The notes under the pieces: generated by a model
The model's database searches: none
Seen by the model: the letters and a program-made list of their open reading frames with translations, nothing else
Told to the model about the DNA's origin: nothing
Source: Cybelea sp963824595
GTDB lineage: Bacteria > Vulcanimicrobiota > Vulcanimicrobiia > Vulcanimicrobiales > Vulcanimicrobiaceae
Assembly (NCBI GenBank): GCA_963824595.1
Contig: CAWGPY010000002.1
Location: forward strand, 434,001 to 498,000
Direction: 5' to 3'
Length of the DNA: 64,000 nucleotides
Translations under genes and position numbers: made by a program
In this document: piece by piece, positions 8,908 to 17,031 of the stretch
How the letters are laid out: the number at the start of each line of letters is the position of its first letter
Position numbering within the stretch: position 1 is the stretch's first letter

Positions 8908-8936
8908 AGCCTAGCACCGCGCGAATTCCGGGTCAA
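8908..8936 (-). promoter_or_regulatory. Promoter of the propeller lipoprotein, apparently leaderless
   Basis: Minus-strand TTGACC (8936-8931), a 17-base spacer and TAGGCT (8913-8908) are followed after only 6 bases by the ATG at 8901. A normal RNA start about 7 bases below the -10 box would fall on the A of the start codon. Confidence 0.55.
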
Positions 8937-8979
8937 CCATTAACGGAAATCCACGGGTTTCGCGGCGAATCGGGCGGAC

Positions 8980-10551
8980 ATGCGCGACGCTCGGGCCGAC
9001 CTCATCGCGATCGGCGCCACCATCCATTCGGCCGACGACGACCGGCCGTCGCCGGAGGCGTTCGCGGTGACGGGCGAGCGCTTCGCGTACGTGGGCAGCG
9101 CCGCCGGCGCGATGGCGCTGCGCGGGGAGACGACGCAGATCCTCGACGCGCGCGGCGCGACGATCCTGCCCGGCATCGTTGACGCGCACCTGCACCTCAC
9201 GAACTTGGGCCTGCAGCTCGGGCGCGCGGATCTGACCGGTGCGCGATCGTTCGAAGAGGCCGTGCAGCGCGTGGTCGCGTTTGCGGGCGCGTCGCACGAT
9301 GAGTGGATCGTCGGGCGCGGCTGGGATCAGAATCTGTGGGACGACCCCACGTTTCCGGCGCACGGCGCGCTCAGCGCCGCGGTGACGGATCGCCCGGTCG
9401 CGCTCACTCGAGTCGACGGCCACGCCGTGCTTGCCAACGCGCGCGCGATGGCCGTTGCGAACGTGAACGGCGCGACGCCGGATCCGCCGGGCGGCCGCGT
9501 GCTGCGCGACGCGTCGGGAGGCGCGACGGGCGTCTTCGTGGACGCCGCGATGCGGCTGATCTACGACGCGATCCCGCCGCCGGCGCACCGGCGGCTCGTC
9601 CGCGCCACGCGCGCCGCCATCGCGGAATGCAACCGCTGGGGAATCACGGCCGTCGCGGAGCCCGGGTGCGACGACGCGGCGCTCGCGGCGCACGCCGAGC
9701 TGATCGCAAACGGCGAATACACGATTCGCAACCACGCGATGCTCGACGACGAGCCGGAGCTCGTGCGGCGGCGCATGCGCGAAGGCATCGTTGACGGGGC
9801 GCTCGGCGGGCGGCTCTCGGTGCGTGCGATCAAGATGTACGCCGACGGCGCGCTCGGCTCGCGCGGCGCTGCGCTGCTCGAGCCGTACTGCGACGATCCG
9901 GGCAACCGCGGCTTGATCCTGACCACGGAAGACCGGATCGCGAGCATGACGGAGACGGCGCTGCGCGACGGCTGGCAGCTGTGCTGTCACGCGATCGGCG
10001 ATCGCGCGAACCGAACGGTGCTCGATGCGTTCGAGACGGCGCTGCGACGGGCGGGCGGCGGCGACCCGCGGCTGCGCGTCGAGCACGCGCAGGTGATCGC
10101 CCCGGCCGACTTGCCGCGATTCGCGGCGCTCGGCGTTATCGCGTCGGTGCAGGCGTCGCACAGGCTCAGCGACATGGCGTGGGCGCAAGCGCGTCTGGGG
10201 CCCGAGCGGCTGCGCGGCGCGTACGCGTGGCGCGCGCTGCTCGACGCGGGCGCGCCCCTCGCCAACGGCACCGACGCTCCCGTCGAGCCGTGCAGCACGC
10301 CTCGTACGTTCCGCGCTTCCATCGCCCCCGAAGGCCACGCGATGACGCGGCGCGAGGCGCTCGCCTCGATGACGAGCTGGGCCGCACGCGCGAACTTTCA
10401 GGAGCACTACGCGGGCTCGATCGCGCCCGGGAAATACGCCGACTTCGTGGTGATCGATCGCGACTGGATGTCGGCGACGCCCGCCGCGATCGACGAGACG
10501 ATCATTTTGGCGACGTATTTCGCGGGCCGCCGGGTGTACTCGTCATCGTGA
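8980..10551 (+). CDS. YtcJ-type metal-dependent amidohydrolase
   Basis: The 523-residue protein belongs to the amidohydrolase superfamily. It shows the metal-binding HxH (IVDAHLHLTNLG, about residue 70), a conserved lysine (AIKMYADGALGSRG, about 280), downstream histidines (CCHAIGDRAN, RVEHAQV) and the final aspartate (NGTDAPVEP). The N-terminal IGATIHSADDDRPSPEAF and C-terminal GKYADFVVID strands form the usual small beta domain. The family hydrolyses amide or related bonds in varied substrates; the substrate here is unknown. A GGGCGG site precedes the ATG. It is divergent from the lipoprotein gene and followed by a clean terminator. Confidence 0.87.
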   Translation: MRDARADLIAIGATIHSADDDRPSPEAFAVTGERFAYVGSAAGAMALRGETTQILDARGATILPGIVDAHLHLTNLGLQLGRADLTGARSFEEAVQRVVAFAGASHDEWIVGRGWDQNLWDDPTFPAHGALSAAVTDRPVALTRVDGHAVLANARAMAVANVNGATPDPPGGRVLRDASGGATGVFVDAAMRLIYDAIPPPAHRRLVRATRAAIAECNRWGITAVAEPGCDDAALAAHAELIANGEYTIRNHAMLDDEPELVRRRMREGIVDGALGGRLSVRAIKMYADGALGSRGAALLEPYCDDPGNRGLILTTEDRIASMTETALRDGWQLCCHAIGDRANRTVLDAFETALRRAGGGDPRLRVEHAQVIAPADLPRFAALGVIASVQASHRLSDMAWAQARLGPERLRGAYAWRALLDAGAPLANGTDAPVEPCSTPRTFRASIAPEGHAMTRREALASMTSWAARANFQEHYAGSIAPGKYADFVVIDRDWMSATPAAIDETIILATYFAGRRVYSSS

Positions 10552-10567
10552 TCGTGGCGTGCCATGA

Positions 10568-10597
10568 AAAAGGGATCGGCTGAAACCGATCCCTTTT
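10568..10597. terminator. Bidirectional intrinsic terminator
   Basis: A perfect 12-bp stem (AAAAGGGATCGG / CCGATCCCTTTT) with a 6-base loop lies between two convergent genes. The A and T ends of the arms give a T-tract on both strands. Confidence 0.85.
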
Positions 10598-10640
10598 CTC
10601 CGCGCGCTTCGCTGAAATCGCCCCGAAGCGAACGAGGGCG

Positions 10641-11864
10641 CTAGGTGCCGTTGTCCCGCAACGATCGGAACGTGGCGCGAACGTCTTCGCAGAAGAGCTG
10701 CGGCTGTTCCCAGGCGGCAAAGTGACAACCCACATCGTGCTTCTTGTAATAGACGAGCTTCGGGTACGCCTTTTCCGCCCAGCGACGCGGCGCCGTATAG
10801 ATCTCGCGCGCAAACGCGCTGACGCCGGTCGGGACGGGCACGCCCTTGACGTCGAAGAAGCCCCCTTTATTTTCCCAATAGAGGCGGGCCGAGGAGACCG
10901 CGGTGTTCGTCAGCCAGTACATCGTAATATTGTCGAGAACATCGTCACGCGTGAGGCCACCCGGGTTCCCGTGAAAAGCGGGCGCGATCACTTCGTAACT
11001 GTCCTTGTCGTGATCGAGAATCCAGGCCGCGAGACCGATGGGGGAGTCCGTCAATCCATAGAGCGTCTGCGGGCGATTTCCCATCTCGATCGCATAGCCG
11101 AGATGCTTTGTGTAAAAGTCCTTGAGCTGCTCGAACGCATGCAGTTCGTCGCCTGCCAGCCCGGCAGGCGCGGAGCTTCCCGAAGCGGCGGCCGCCAAGA
11201 CGTCGGCCGGGGCGGTGCCCGCCATATTGCTGTGAATGCCCACAACTTGCGCCGGCGCTTGCAATGCGAGGAGTTGAGTTATGACGGCGCCCCAGTCGCC
11301 GCCTTGCGCCGCAAACCGCGGATATCCGAGCCGCTCCATCAGCACGAGCCACGCTTTTGCTACGCGCACCGGGTCCCAGCCGAGGGTCGTCGGCTCGGGC
11401 GAATACCCGTAGCCGGGCATCGACGGAATCACGAGATGGAACGCGTCCGATGCGCTCGCACCGTGCGCCGTCGGATCGGTGAGCGGTTCGATGATTTTCA
11501 ACTGCTCGATGATCGAGCCGGGCCAACCATGCGTGACGATCAACGGCAGCGCGTCTTCGTGCTTGGAACGCACGTGCATGAAATGAATGTCTTGCCCGTC
11601 GATTTCGGTCAAGAATTGTGGTATCGCGTTTAGCTTTGCCTCGCACCTGCGCCAATCGTAGTCGGTCGCCCAATAGGCCGCGAGAGCCTGAGTGGTCGCT
11701 AACTGCACCCCTTGCGTGTCGTCCGGGACGAGTTCCCGTGTAGGCCATCGCGTTGCTTTGATGCGCCGGCGCAACTCGACGAGTTCGTCCTCCGGAACGT
11801 TGCGCTTAGGAAAGGTGCGGACGGCGGTCGTACCCCTCGCCGCTAGTTCTTGCACTTGTGTCAT
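10641..11864 (-). CDS. Epoxide hydrolase, alpha/beta fold with EHN domain
   Basis: The 407-residue protein has the N-terminal EHN domain and an alpha/beta-hydrolase core. Visible sites are the oxyanion-hole motif THGWPGSI, the nucleophile Asp in GGDWGAV, and the catalytic His in GCHFAAWEQP near the C-terminus. The family opens epoxides to diols and acts on lipophilic substrates. An ATG at 11942 is possible, but 11864 fits family length and has an AAGGA site 9 bases upstream. It ends at the shared terminator. The substrate is unknown; it stands alone with no obvious pathway partner. Confidence 0.88.
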   Translation of the reverse strand: MTQVQELAARGTTAVRTFPKRNVPEDELVELRRRIKATRWPTRELVPDDTQGVQLATTQALAAYWATDYDWRRCEAKLNAIPQFLTEIDGQDIHFMHVRSKHEDALPLIVTHGWPGSIIEQLKIIEPLTDPTAHGASASDAFHLVIPSMPGYGYSPEPTTLGWDPVRVAKAWLVLMERLGYPRFAAQGGDWGAVITQLLALQAPAQVVGIHSNMAGTAPADVLAAAASGSSAPAGLAGDELHAFEQLKDFYTKHLGYAIEMGNRPQTLYGLTDSPIGLAAWILDHDKDSYEVIAPAFHGNPGGLTRDDVLDNITMYWLTNTAVSSARLYWENKGGFFDVKGVPVPTGVSAFAREIYTAPRRWAEKAYPKLVYYKKHDVGCHFAAWEQPQLFCEDVRATFRSLRDNGT

Positions 11865-12171
11865 AATCACCGGTCCTTCACGAAGCGTTTTGTTGCGATC
11901 AACATCGCACGTCGCCGAACACGCCGATGTGGTCTCCAGCAACTTTAACGCCGCCGCAGCAAAAAGCGGCGGCAGTCGAGCTCGACCCTTCGGGCATGTG
12001 GCTCCTCCGATTTTAGACTCGTGTCGCTACCCATTCAAAGAGCGTTCTAAACACCAAACGACCGCTAGGTGTGCTTTACGCTTAAACGGCATTAAGCTTG
12101 CATGCCGAACTCGCCCTCGCGCGCTGCTCTCCGGAAAGCTTGTCCTGAGCGAGCGCAGCGAGTTGACGGGC
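11865..12171. other. Intergenic region with hairpin and repeat fragment
   Basis: No gene is seen. The region holds a perfect 8-bp stem (GCCGCCGC at 11950-11957, GCGGCGGC at 11966-11973) upstream of the epoxide hydrolase, which could lie in its leader. A fragment of the dispersed repeat sits at 12137-12171. The base composition between them is more AT-rich than in the genes. Confidence 0.5.
12137..12171 (-). repeat. Dispersed repeat fragment (half-copy)
   Basis: The segment reading AGCTTGTCCTGAGCGAGCGC onward, with its continuation GAGTTGACGGG, matches the internal half of the repeat copy at 46809-46853 nearly base for base. It lies at the 3' end of the TMEM175-like gene. Confidence 0.6.
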
Positions 12172-12831
12172 TTAGCACGACGATGGGGCAGGGCGGGTCG
12201 CAATGCGGCCGGCGATGCGGCCGAGCGCGAGGCCGGCCATCAGGAACAGCGCGATCGTGGTTGCCATTTCGTCGGGATTGCGCGCCGCGCCGATCGCAAT
12301 TCCCGCGAGCACCAGCGGCACCACGATGCCGATCCGCCAGAGTCGCAGAACGCAGAGGCGCCCGATGTCCGGCGCCAGCGGCTTCGATTGCGCGCGCATG
12401 CCCGCGGCCAGCAGCAGCGCGGTGACCGCCCAGTAGGCGGCCAGACAGCCCCAGTAGAGCTCGTTGCCCACGACGACGTCGTGCGCGTTGCCCATCTCAA
12501 ACGCCCGCAACAACACCTGCACGAAGAAGATCAACAGCACGATGAGACCGAGCTTCGCGTAGTTCAGCAGCAGCGACACTCGATTCGGCACGAACACGTG
12601 GCGGAACGTCCAGTAGTGCTGTCCCCACATCGTGCACACGAACGCGAACGTCCAGACGTAGGCCACGAACCACTCCGCGTGGGCGACCAGCTGGGCCGCG
12701 TGATTCGGCACGAACAGGCTGAGCGCAAGCAGCGCCAGGCTGAAGCCGATGACGACGTCGCCGAACGCCTCGAGTCGGCGGACGAAGTACTCGTCGCGGT
12801 GGGGCTGCTCGCCGGGACCTTGAATCGACAT
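12172..12831 (-). CDS. TMEM175-like (DUF1211) membrane protein
   Basis: The 219-residue protein has about six predicted membrane segments. Its first helix starts RRLEAFGDVVIGFSLALLAL, close to the RxEAFSDGVxAIxxTLL signature of TMEM175/DUF1211 potassium channels, with S-D changed to G-D. A second hallmark, MWGQHYWTFRHV, lies in the third helix. In the family these residues line or support a potassium pore; whether the altered motif still conducts potassium is not known. It stands alone between the epoxide hydrolase and the phosphoesterase. Confidence 0.72.
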   Translation of the reverse strand: MSIQGPGEQPHRDEYFVRRLEAFGDVVIGFSLALLALSLFVPNHAAQLVAHAEWFVAYVWTFAFVCTMWGQHYWTFRHVFVPNRVSLLLNYAKLGLIVLLIFFVQVLLRAFEMGNAHDVVVGNELYWGCLAAYWAVTALLLAAGMRAQSKPLAPDIGRLCVLRLWRIGIVVPLVLAGIAIGAARNPDEMATTIALFLMAGLALGRIAGRIATRPAPSSC

Positions 12832-12884
12832 CCGGCGGCGTTTCTGCCTGCGACAGCGCTGTGCATGCTCGATACGTGGCTCAT

Positions 12885-12959
12885 CCTTCGACTACGCGCC
12901 TTCGGCGCTCCGCTCAGGATGACAATGGGCTCAGGATGACAATGGGCTCAGGATGACAA
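12885..12959 (+). repeat. Dispersed palindromic repeat with tandem end units
   Basis: A full copy starts CCTTCGACTACGCGCCTTCGG and ends CTCAGGATGACAA. The last part is then repeated as a 17-base unit (TCAGGATGACAATGGGC), so the terminal box occurs three times in a row. It lies between the TMEM175-like gene and the phosphoesterase. Confidence 0.85.
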
Positions 12960-12968
12960 GGGGGCGGA

Positions 12969-13808
12969 CTAGCGCCAGATCTTGCGAAGCTCGGCTGTCT
13001 GGCACGCCGCCGCCGTGCATGGGACTCCGGCGATGGCCTCGATGGTGCGCAGCACGGAGTAGTGATTGACGTTTTGCTTGTAGCGTCCCGGCTTGATCAT
13101 CGGACCCGCCAGCAGCGTGGCGATGTGATTGGTACCCGCGTCGGGTTCCGCCTCGTCCCACGTCAGGACGAACAGGCCGTCGTGCGCCTGATCGTAGCTG
13201 AGGATCTGCGGCACGTTGTTCGCCAGCCACGTGTCGCCGGTCTTCGTGCTGCAGTCGTGCATGTCGTTGCACAGGTTCGGGACGACGATCGTGAGCGTCG
13301 GCGGCGGTTCCACGAATCCGTCGTAGACGAGGTTCGAGCTCGCCGGCACGTTGGTGAAGTTTACCCATGGGTTGTGCTTGCGCGCGTATAACTGCGTCGA
13401 GCAGCCGGTGTAGCCGTCGTAGGGCATCGACTCGGAGTAGCCGGCGAACGTCTCGCCTGCGGCGATCAGCTCCTGACCGACGTTGTAGGCGCCGAACGAG
13501 TGCGGACACGAATCGTCGGAGACGCCCTGCGTGGAGCCGGAGAAGAACGCGAGGTAGTTGGGCTGGCTCGGGTGCGCCACGGCGTGGCTGTTGGTCATGA
13601 GCGCCGCCTGCGGGAGCAGCGTCTGGTTAATGTAGGGAGCCTGCGAGCTACCGATGATTCCCTCGTAGTCGCGGTTCTCCATGATCACGACGACCACGAA
13701 GCTCGCGTGGGGCGCCCTCTTTCCGGCGTGCGAGATTGCGGCTCGGCCCGGGCTTGCGAAGAGGAGGATCACCGAGGCGGCGACGAGCGAACGTCCCAAA
13801 AGTTTCAC
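12969..13808 (-). CDS. Secreted phosphoesterase (acid phosphatase / phospholipase C family)
   Basis: The 279-residue protein has a signal peptide (KLLGRSLVAASVILLFASPG, cleaved near AA-IS). Motifs of the phosphoesterase superfamily PF04185 are IMENRDYEGI, HPSQPNYLAFFSG, NLCNDMHDC and FVLTWDEAEP, followed by HIATLLAGPMI. The Asn, Asp and His in these motifs are the expected metal and phosphate ligands. The GTG start has AAGGA 6 bases upstream and overlaps the permease stop as GTGA, so it is translated with the permease. Phosphate scavenging outside the cytoplasm is likely; the substrate is not known. Confidence 0.85.
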   Translation of the reverse strand: MKLLGRSLVAASVILLFASPGRAAISHAGKRAPHASFVVVVIMENRDYEGIIGSSQAPYINQTLLPQAALMTNSHAVAHPSQPNYLAFFSGSTQGVSDDSCPHSFGAYNVGQELIAAGETFAGYSESMPYDGYTGCSTQLYARKHNPWVNFTNVPASSNLVYDGFVEPPPTLTIVVPNLCNDMHDCSTKTGDTWLANNVPQILSYDQAHDGLFVLTWDEAEPDAGTNHIATLLAGPMIKPGRYKQNVNHYSVLRTIEAIAGVPCTAAACQTAELRKIWR

Positions 13809-15196
13809 GTCGTTCCTTTCACGTGCGCCCTGCGGGCGCCGGCGAGATAGATGGCGATGCCGCTGCCCAGCACGATCGCAGTGAGGACGATCACCTTTGC
13901 CACGGCGAGCGGTTTGTTGGGGTCGTCGTCGGAGGGGAAGCCGGCGAACACGATCGCGGTCAGCGTCGTGACGAGGCCGATCACCGCGGCGACCGCAACG
14001 GTCACGCTGCCGCCCGGAATGCGCACCATGTCCGGCGTGCGCGGCGACCCGCGCAGCTTCAGCGCAGCGGCGAACAGGAAGACGAACGGGAGCAGCGTCG
14101 TGATGACCGTGGCGCTCACCAGCACCTGATACGCGCCGCCGACCGTCGTGCCGCCCTGTCCCATGAAGATGAGCACGGCCGCGATGCCCGCGCTGGTCAA
14201 CAGGGCCGCGACCGGCGAGCCCCAGCGCGGATGGATGCGTCCGTACGCCGCGGGAAGATAATGGTCGATGCCCGCGACCAGCGGAATGCGGGCCACGGCG
14301 CCGAGCCACGCGCTGCAGCTGCCCATGCAGCTGAGCGTGACCAAGAGCGCGGCGATCGGCGTGAGCGCGTTCCAGTGCAGGCGCGACGCCGCGCTGCCGA
14401 TCGCCTCCATCACTCCCGACGACGGATCCACGGCATGCGGCACGATCGCGATCAGCACGCTCAACGTGCCCAAAATGTAGATCGCGGCGATCGCCGGCGC
14501 CGCGAGCGCCAGCCCCAGCGGTATCGATCGCCGCGGGTTCTTCACCTCGCCGCCCATGAACGGCAAGCCCTCGGGCCCCGTCCACGCGAACGCGATCACC
14601 GACCAGAAGATCACGTCTTTGAGTTGCAATCCCGGCCGAACCGTCGCCGCGTCGATCGGCGTGGCGGATCCGAACTTCCACCACGCGAGGCCGCCGATGC
14701 CGACGAGCAGCAGCGTCACCACCCAGCGTGCGATCGCCCCGCCGTTGTTGAGCCACTTTCCGATCGAGAGGCCGTACACGTTGACGATCGTTCCCAGCGT
14801 CAGCCCGGCGAGCGCCACGGCGATGAAGTACCAGGGCGACTTGCCGAGCGCGCTCGCGCCGCCCCCGATGAACAGCGCGTTGCCCGCGGCGAAGTAGAGC
14901 AGCGCGGGAAAGTAGGGCAGCGTGCTGGCCCAGTAGGTCCAGCCGGTGAGGAAGCCCGCGAACGGCCCGAAGGCGCGCTTACTCCAAAGGTAGAGCCCGC
15001 CTTCATCGGGGAGGCGCGACGAAAGGAAGACCACGGCGATCGAGAGCGGACCGAACATGGCGAGGCCGCCGATGATCCACACCACCAGCGAGCTCGGACC
15101 CGCCGCCGCCGCCGTCGCGACCCACTGCAAGTTCGACGAGGCGACGACGAAAAAGAGAAAGACGTCGAGCAACCCCAACGTCTTTCTCAGATGCAT
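13805..15196 (-). CDS. APC-family amino acid permease
   Basis: The 463-residue protein has about twelve membrane helices and the APC-type opening LRKTLGLLDVFLFFVVASSN. It also has LPDEGGLYLWSKRAFGPFAG in helices 2-3 and EGLPFMGGEVKNPRRSIP after helix 6, typical of amino-acid/polyamine transporters. It is the first gene of a two-gene unit with the secreted phosphoesterase. The transported substrate cannot be predicted. Confidence 0.88.
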   Translation of the reverse strand: MHLRKTLGLLDVFLFFVVASSNLQWVATAAAAGPSSLVVWIIGGLAMFGPLSIAVVFLSSRLPDEGGLYLWSKRAFGPFAGFLTGWTYWASTLPYFPALLYFAAGNALFIGGGASALGKSPWYFIAVALAGLTLGTIVNVYGLSIGKWLNNGGAIARWVVTLLLVGIGGLAWWKFGSATPIDAATVRPGLQLKDVIFWSVIAFAWTGPEGLPFMGGEVKNPRRSIPLGLALAAPAIAAIYILGTLSVLIAIVPHAVDPSSGVMEAIGSAASRLHWNALTPIAALLVTLSCMGSCSAWLGAVARIPLVAGIDHYLPAAYGRIHPRWGSPVAALLTSAGIAAVLIFMGQGGTTVGGAYQVLVSATVITTLLPFVFLFAAALKLRGSPRTPDMVRIPGGSVTVAVAAVIGLVTTLTAIVFAGFPSDDDPNKPLAVAKVIVLTAIVLGSGIAIYLAGARRAHVKGTT

Positions 15197-15267
15197 GGCC
15201 GCGCGATTCCACGCGGAGCTACCGATCGCCCACCGCGATCCCGACGGTGGACGATCGGCTTAGGCGA

Positions 15268-15591
15268 TTAGTAGGGGCGTCCCCAGCGTCCGGCGCGCCA
15301 ATACCAGCCGCCGTGGGCGTGCGCCCAGTGGCCGCCGTACCACCGCGCGCCGTAGTAGGGCCGGTACGCGTAACGGCCGCGCAGCCAGACGTAGCGGTAG
15401 CCGTTCCAAGACCAGTAGCCGGCTTGCCAGTAGTAGCCGGGCCCCGGCGCCACCGGGACGGTTTCGTAGATCGGAGCCGGCGGTGCGACTTGTACGTAGA
15501 CGCCGCCGTAGACTTGCGCGGCTGCGGGCAGCGCCGATCCGGCGAGCGCCGCGCCGAGCGCACATGCGAGCAGGAGGCTTCTGAACTTCAT
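15268..15591 (-). CDS. Secreted YXWGXW-type small protein
   Basis: The 107-residue protein has a clear signal peptide (MKFRSLLLACALGAALAGSA, cleavage after AAA). The mature part is rich in Tyr, Trp and Gly, with repeats such as GYYWQAGYWSWNG and GRYAYRPYYGARWYGGHW. The second of two adjacent ATG codons is chosen because GAGAG lies 5 bases before it. Such proteins are exported and of unknown function; the C-terminal part of the FecR-type protein at 61741 has similar aromatic-glycine stretches. Confidence 0.8.
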   Translation of the reverse strand: MKFRSLLLACALGAALAGSALPAAAQVYGGVYVQVAPPAPIYETVPVAPGPGYYWQAGYWSWNGYRYVWLRGRYAYRPYYGARWYGGHWAHAHGGWYWRAGRWGRPY

Positions 15592-15667
15592 CATGCTCTC
15601 TGTTTACCACGCCTGGGTCGCAGGCTTGAGTGAGCGCGATTAAAGCATCATTCAAATAAAATGAGAG

Positions 15668-16063
15668 TCATAGCGCATCGAGGATCGCGCGCGCTTGCCC
15701 CCACAGCGCGATAGCGCGATCCACGCACGCTTCGCGCTCCACGCGCAACCGGCGTTCGGTCGCGCTCATCGAGGGCGGAATGATCGCGAGCAGCAGATCG
15801 CGATCGTGCGCTTCGCCGAGCGCATCCTGCAGCGACGCGAGACTTGCGGCTGCCCCGTCGAGCTCGGGATCGAGCAACGCAAAGCGTTCGAGCGCGTAGC
15901 GCAGCCGCTTGCACGCGATGCGAAAGTCGTGCAGCGCCCGACGGTCGCGGCCGCGCAGGCCGCCGCCGAGGGCGTGCACCTCGCGCAGGCGCGTCCGCAG
16001 CACTTGCTCGACGAGATCGCCGGCGTTGCCGACGTCGCGCAGTTCGATGCGTTCGGGCTTCAC
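15668..16063 (-). CDS. CHAD domain, C-terminal half (after in-frame TAG)
   Basis: The 131 residues carry the second half of a CHAD domain, with ALHDFRIACKRLRYALERF and DALGEAHDRDLL. CHAD domains bind inorganic polyphosphate through basic helices and His residues. The reading frame is the same as that of the preceding N-terminal half; only a TAG and one codon separate the two, and the GTG used here has no good ribosome site. It may therefore be the downstream part of one damaged gene, or a separately translated half-domain. Confidence 0.65.
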   Translation of the reverse strand: MKPERIELRDVGNAGDLVEQVLRTRLREVHALGGGLRGRDRRALHDFRIACKRLRYALERFALLDPELDGAAASLASLQDALGEAHDRDLLLAIIPPSMSATERRLRVEREACVDRAIALWGQARAILDAL

Positions 16064-16066
16064 GGC

Positions 16067-16435
16067 CTACGGCGCGAAGCGCATTCGCGCCAGCCGTTTG
16101 CTCGCGCGAGCGGTCGCCGTTGCCTCGCGCCGCCGCAGGGCGTCGAGCAGGGGCCGCGCGGCGGCGAGCTCGGCGGCGTCCGCGCCGTTCTCGAGCAGGC
16201 GGCGTAAAATCGTGGCGTCGCGCGCCGCATCGGTGGCCTCGGCGGCGAGCTTCACGCGGCGCAGCAGCCGCGGATGAGGGGCGAGGCCGGCGACGTCCTC
16301 GAGCAGCGATCGAAAGCGGCGCCCCGCCGTGCGCACGTCGTGCAGCCGCTTCTCCGTGGGCTTGCGCACGAAACGCCGCCGCGCTCGCTCGAGTTTGCGT
16401 CGCTCGCTGCGAATCGTTCCGGCGAGCCACTTCAT
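16067..16435 (-). CDS. CHAD domain, N-terminal half (ends at in-frame TAG)
   Basis: About 122 residues from the ATG at 16435 show the first CHAD signature, KRLHDVRTAGRRFRSLLEDV, then a helical segment ending RMRFAP at a TAG. A complete CHAD domain needs both halves (about 250-280 residues), and the second follows in the same frame. The upstream ATG at 16543 would overlap the GerMN gene start and is less likely. It is divergent from the GerMN-amidase pair. Confidence 0.65.
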   Translation of the reverse strand: MKWLAGTIRSERRKLERARRRFVRKPTEKRLHDVRTAGRRFRSLLEDVAGLAPHPRLLRRVKLAAEATDAARDATILRRLLENGADAAELAAARPLLDALRRREATATARASKRLARMRFAP

Positions 16436-16509
16436 CGGCGCGGGGCGTCCATCGCACGGCGCTTCGACGGGGGTGATTTGGCCGACCTCCGCGAAGCGGC
16501 AATTCCGAC

Positions 16510-17031
16510 GTGAGATCGACACGCTTCCCAATCCTCGTCGCACTCCTGGTAATCGCTGCAGCCGCCACGTGGTATTACCTCTCGCAGCGCGCGCAGCAGA
16601 GCGGCGAAACCGTAGCAGTCTACTACACCAAACTCGACGGCAAGACGCTGGGCAGCGTCCGCGTTTCCATGCGCCCTCGACTGCCGGACGAGAGCAACGC
16701 CGAACGGCTGCACAACACCGTGCTGTACGCCACCGTGCAGGCCGTCGCCGGTCCGCCGAACGACGTGCAGGCGATTCGATTTCCGCCCGGCACCGCCGTG
16801 AAGGGAGTGACGGTGGACGGTTCGACCGCGACGGTCGACCTTTCGAAGGTCGTGGAGCAACAAGCGGGCGGAACGTTCGGCGAGAACGGCGAGTTCAAGG
16901 GGCTGGTCTACACCGTGACCGGCATTCGCGGCGTCAACGCCGTGCAGATCACGGTCGAAGGATCGCGGCTGGATACGCTTCCGGGGGGACATCTTGAGCT
17001 GGATCAACCGCTTCATCGCTCGGATTGGTAA
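16510..17031 (+). CDS. Membrane-anchored GerMN-domain protein
   Basis: The 173-residue protein has one N-terminal membrane segment (FPILVALLVIAAAATWYYL) and a GerMN domain, seen as VAVYYTKLDGKTLGSVRVSM and later IRFPPGTAVKGVTVDGSTAT. GerMN domains occur in spore germination proteins but also in envelope proteins of non-sporulating bacteria. The GTG start is used. The 3' end overlaps the amidase gene by 38 bases, so the two are co-expressed and probably act together in cell-wall remodelling. Confidence 0.8.
   Translation: MRSTRFPILVALLVIAAAATWYYLSQRAQQSGETVAVYYTKLDGKTLGSVRVSMRPRLPDESNAERLHNTVLYATVQAVAGPPNDVQAIRFPPGTAVKGVTVDGSTATVDLSKVVEQQAGGTFGENGEFKGLVYTVTGIRGVNAVQITVEGSRLDTLPGGHLELDQPLHRSDW

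Noticed and set aside
13736..15271. Plus-strand open frame of 511 codons
   Set aside because: It is antisense to the APC permease and consists of Arg/Asp/His-rich filler.
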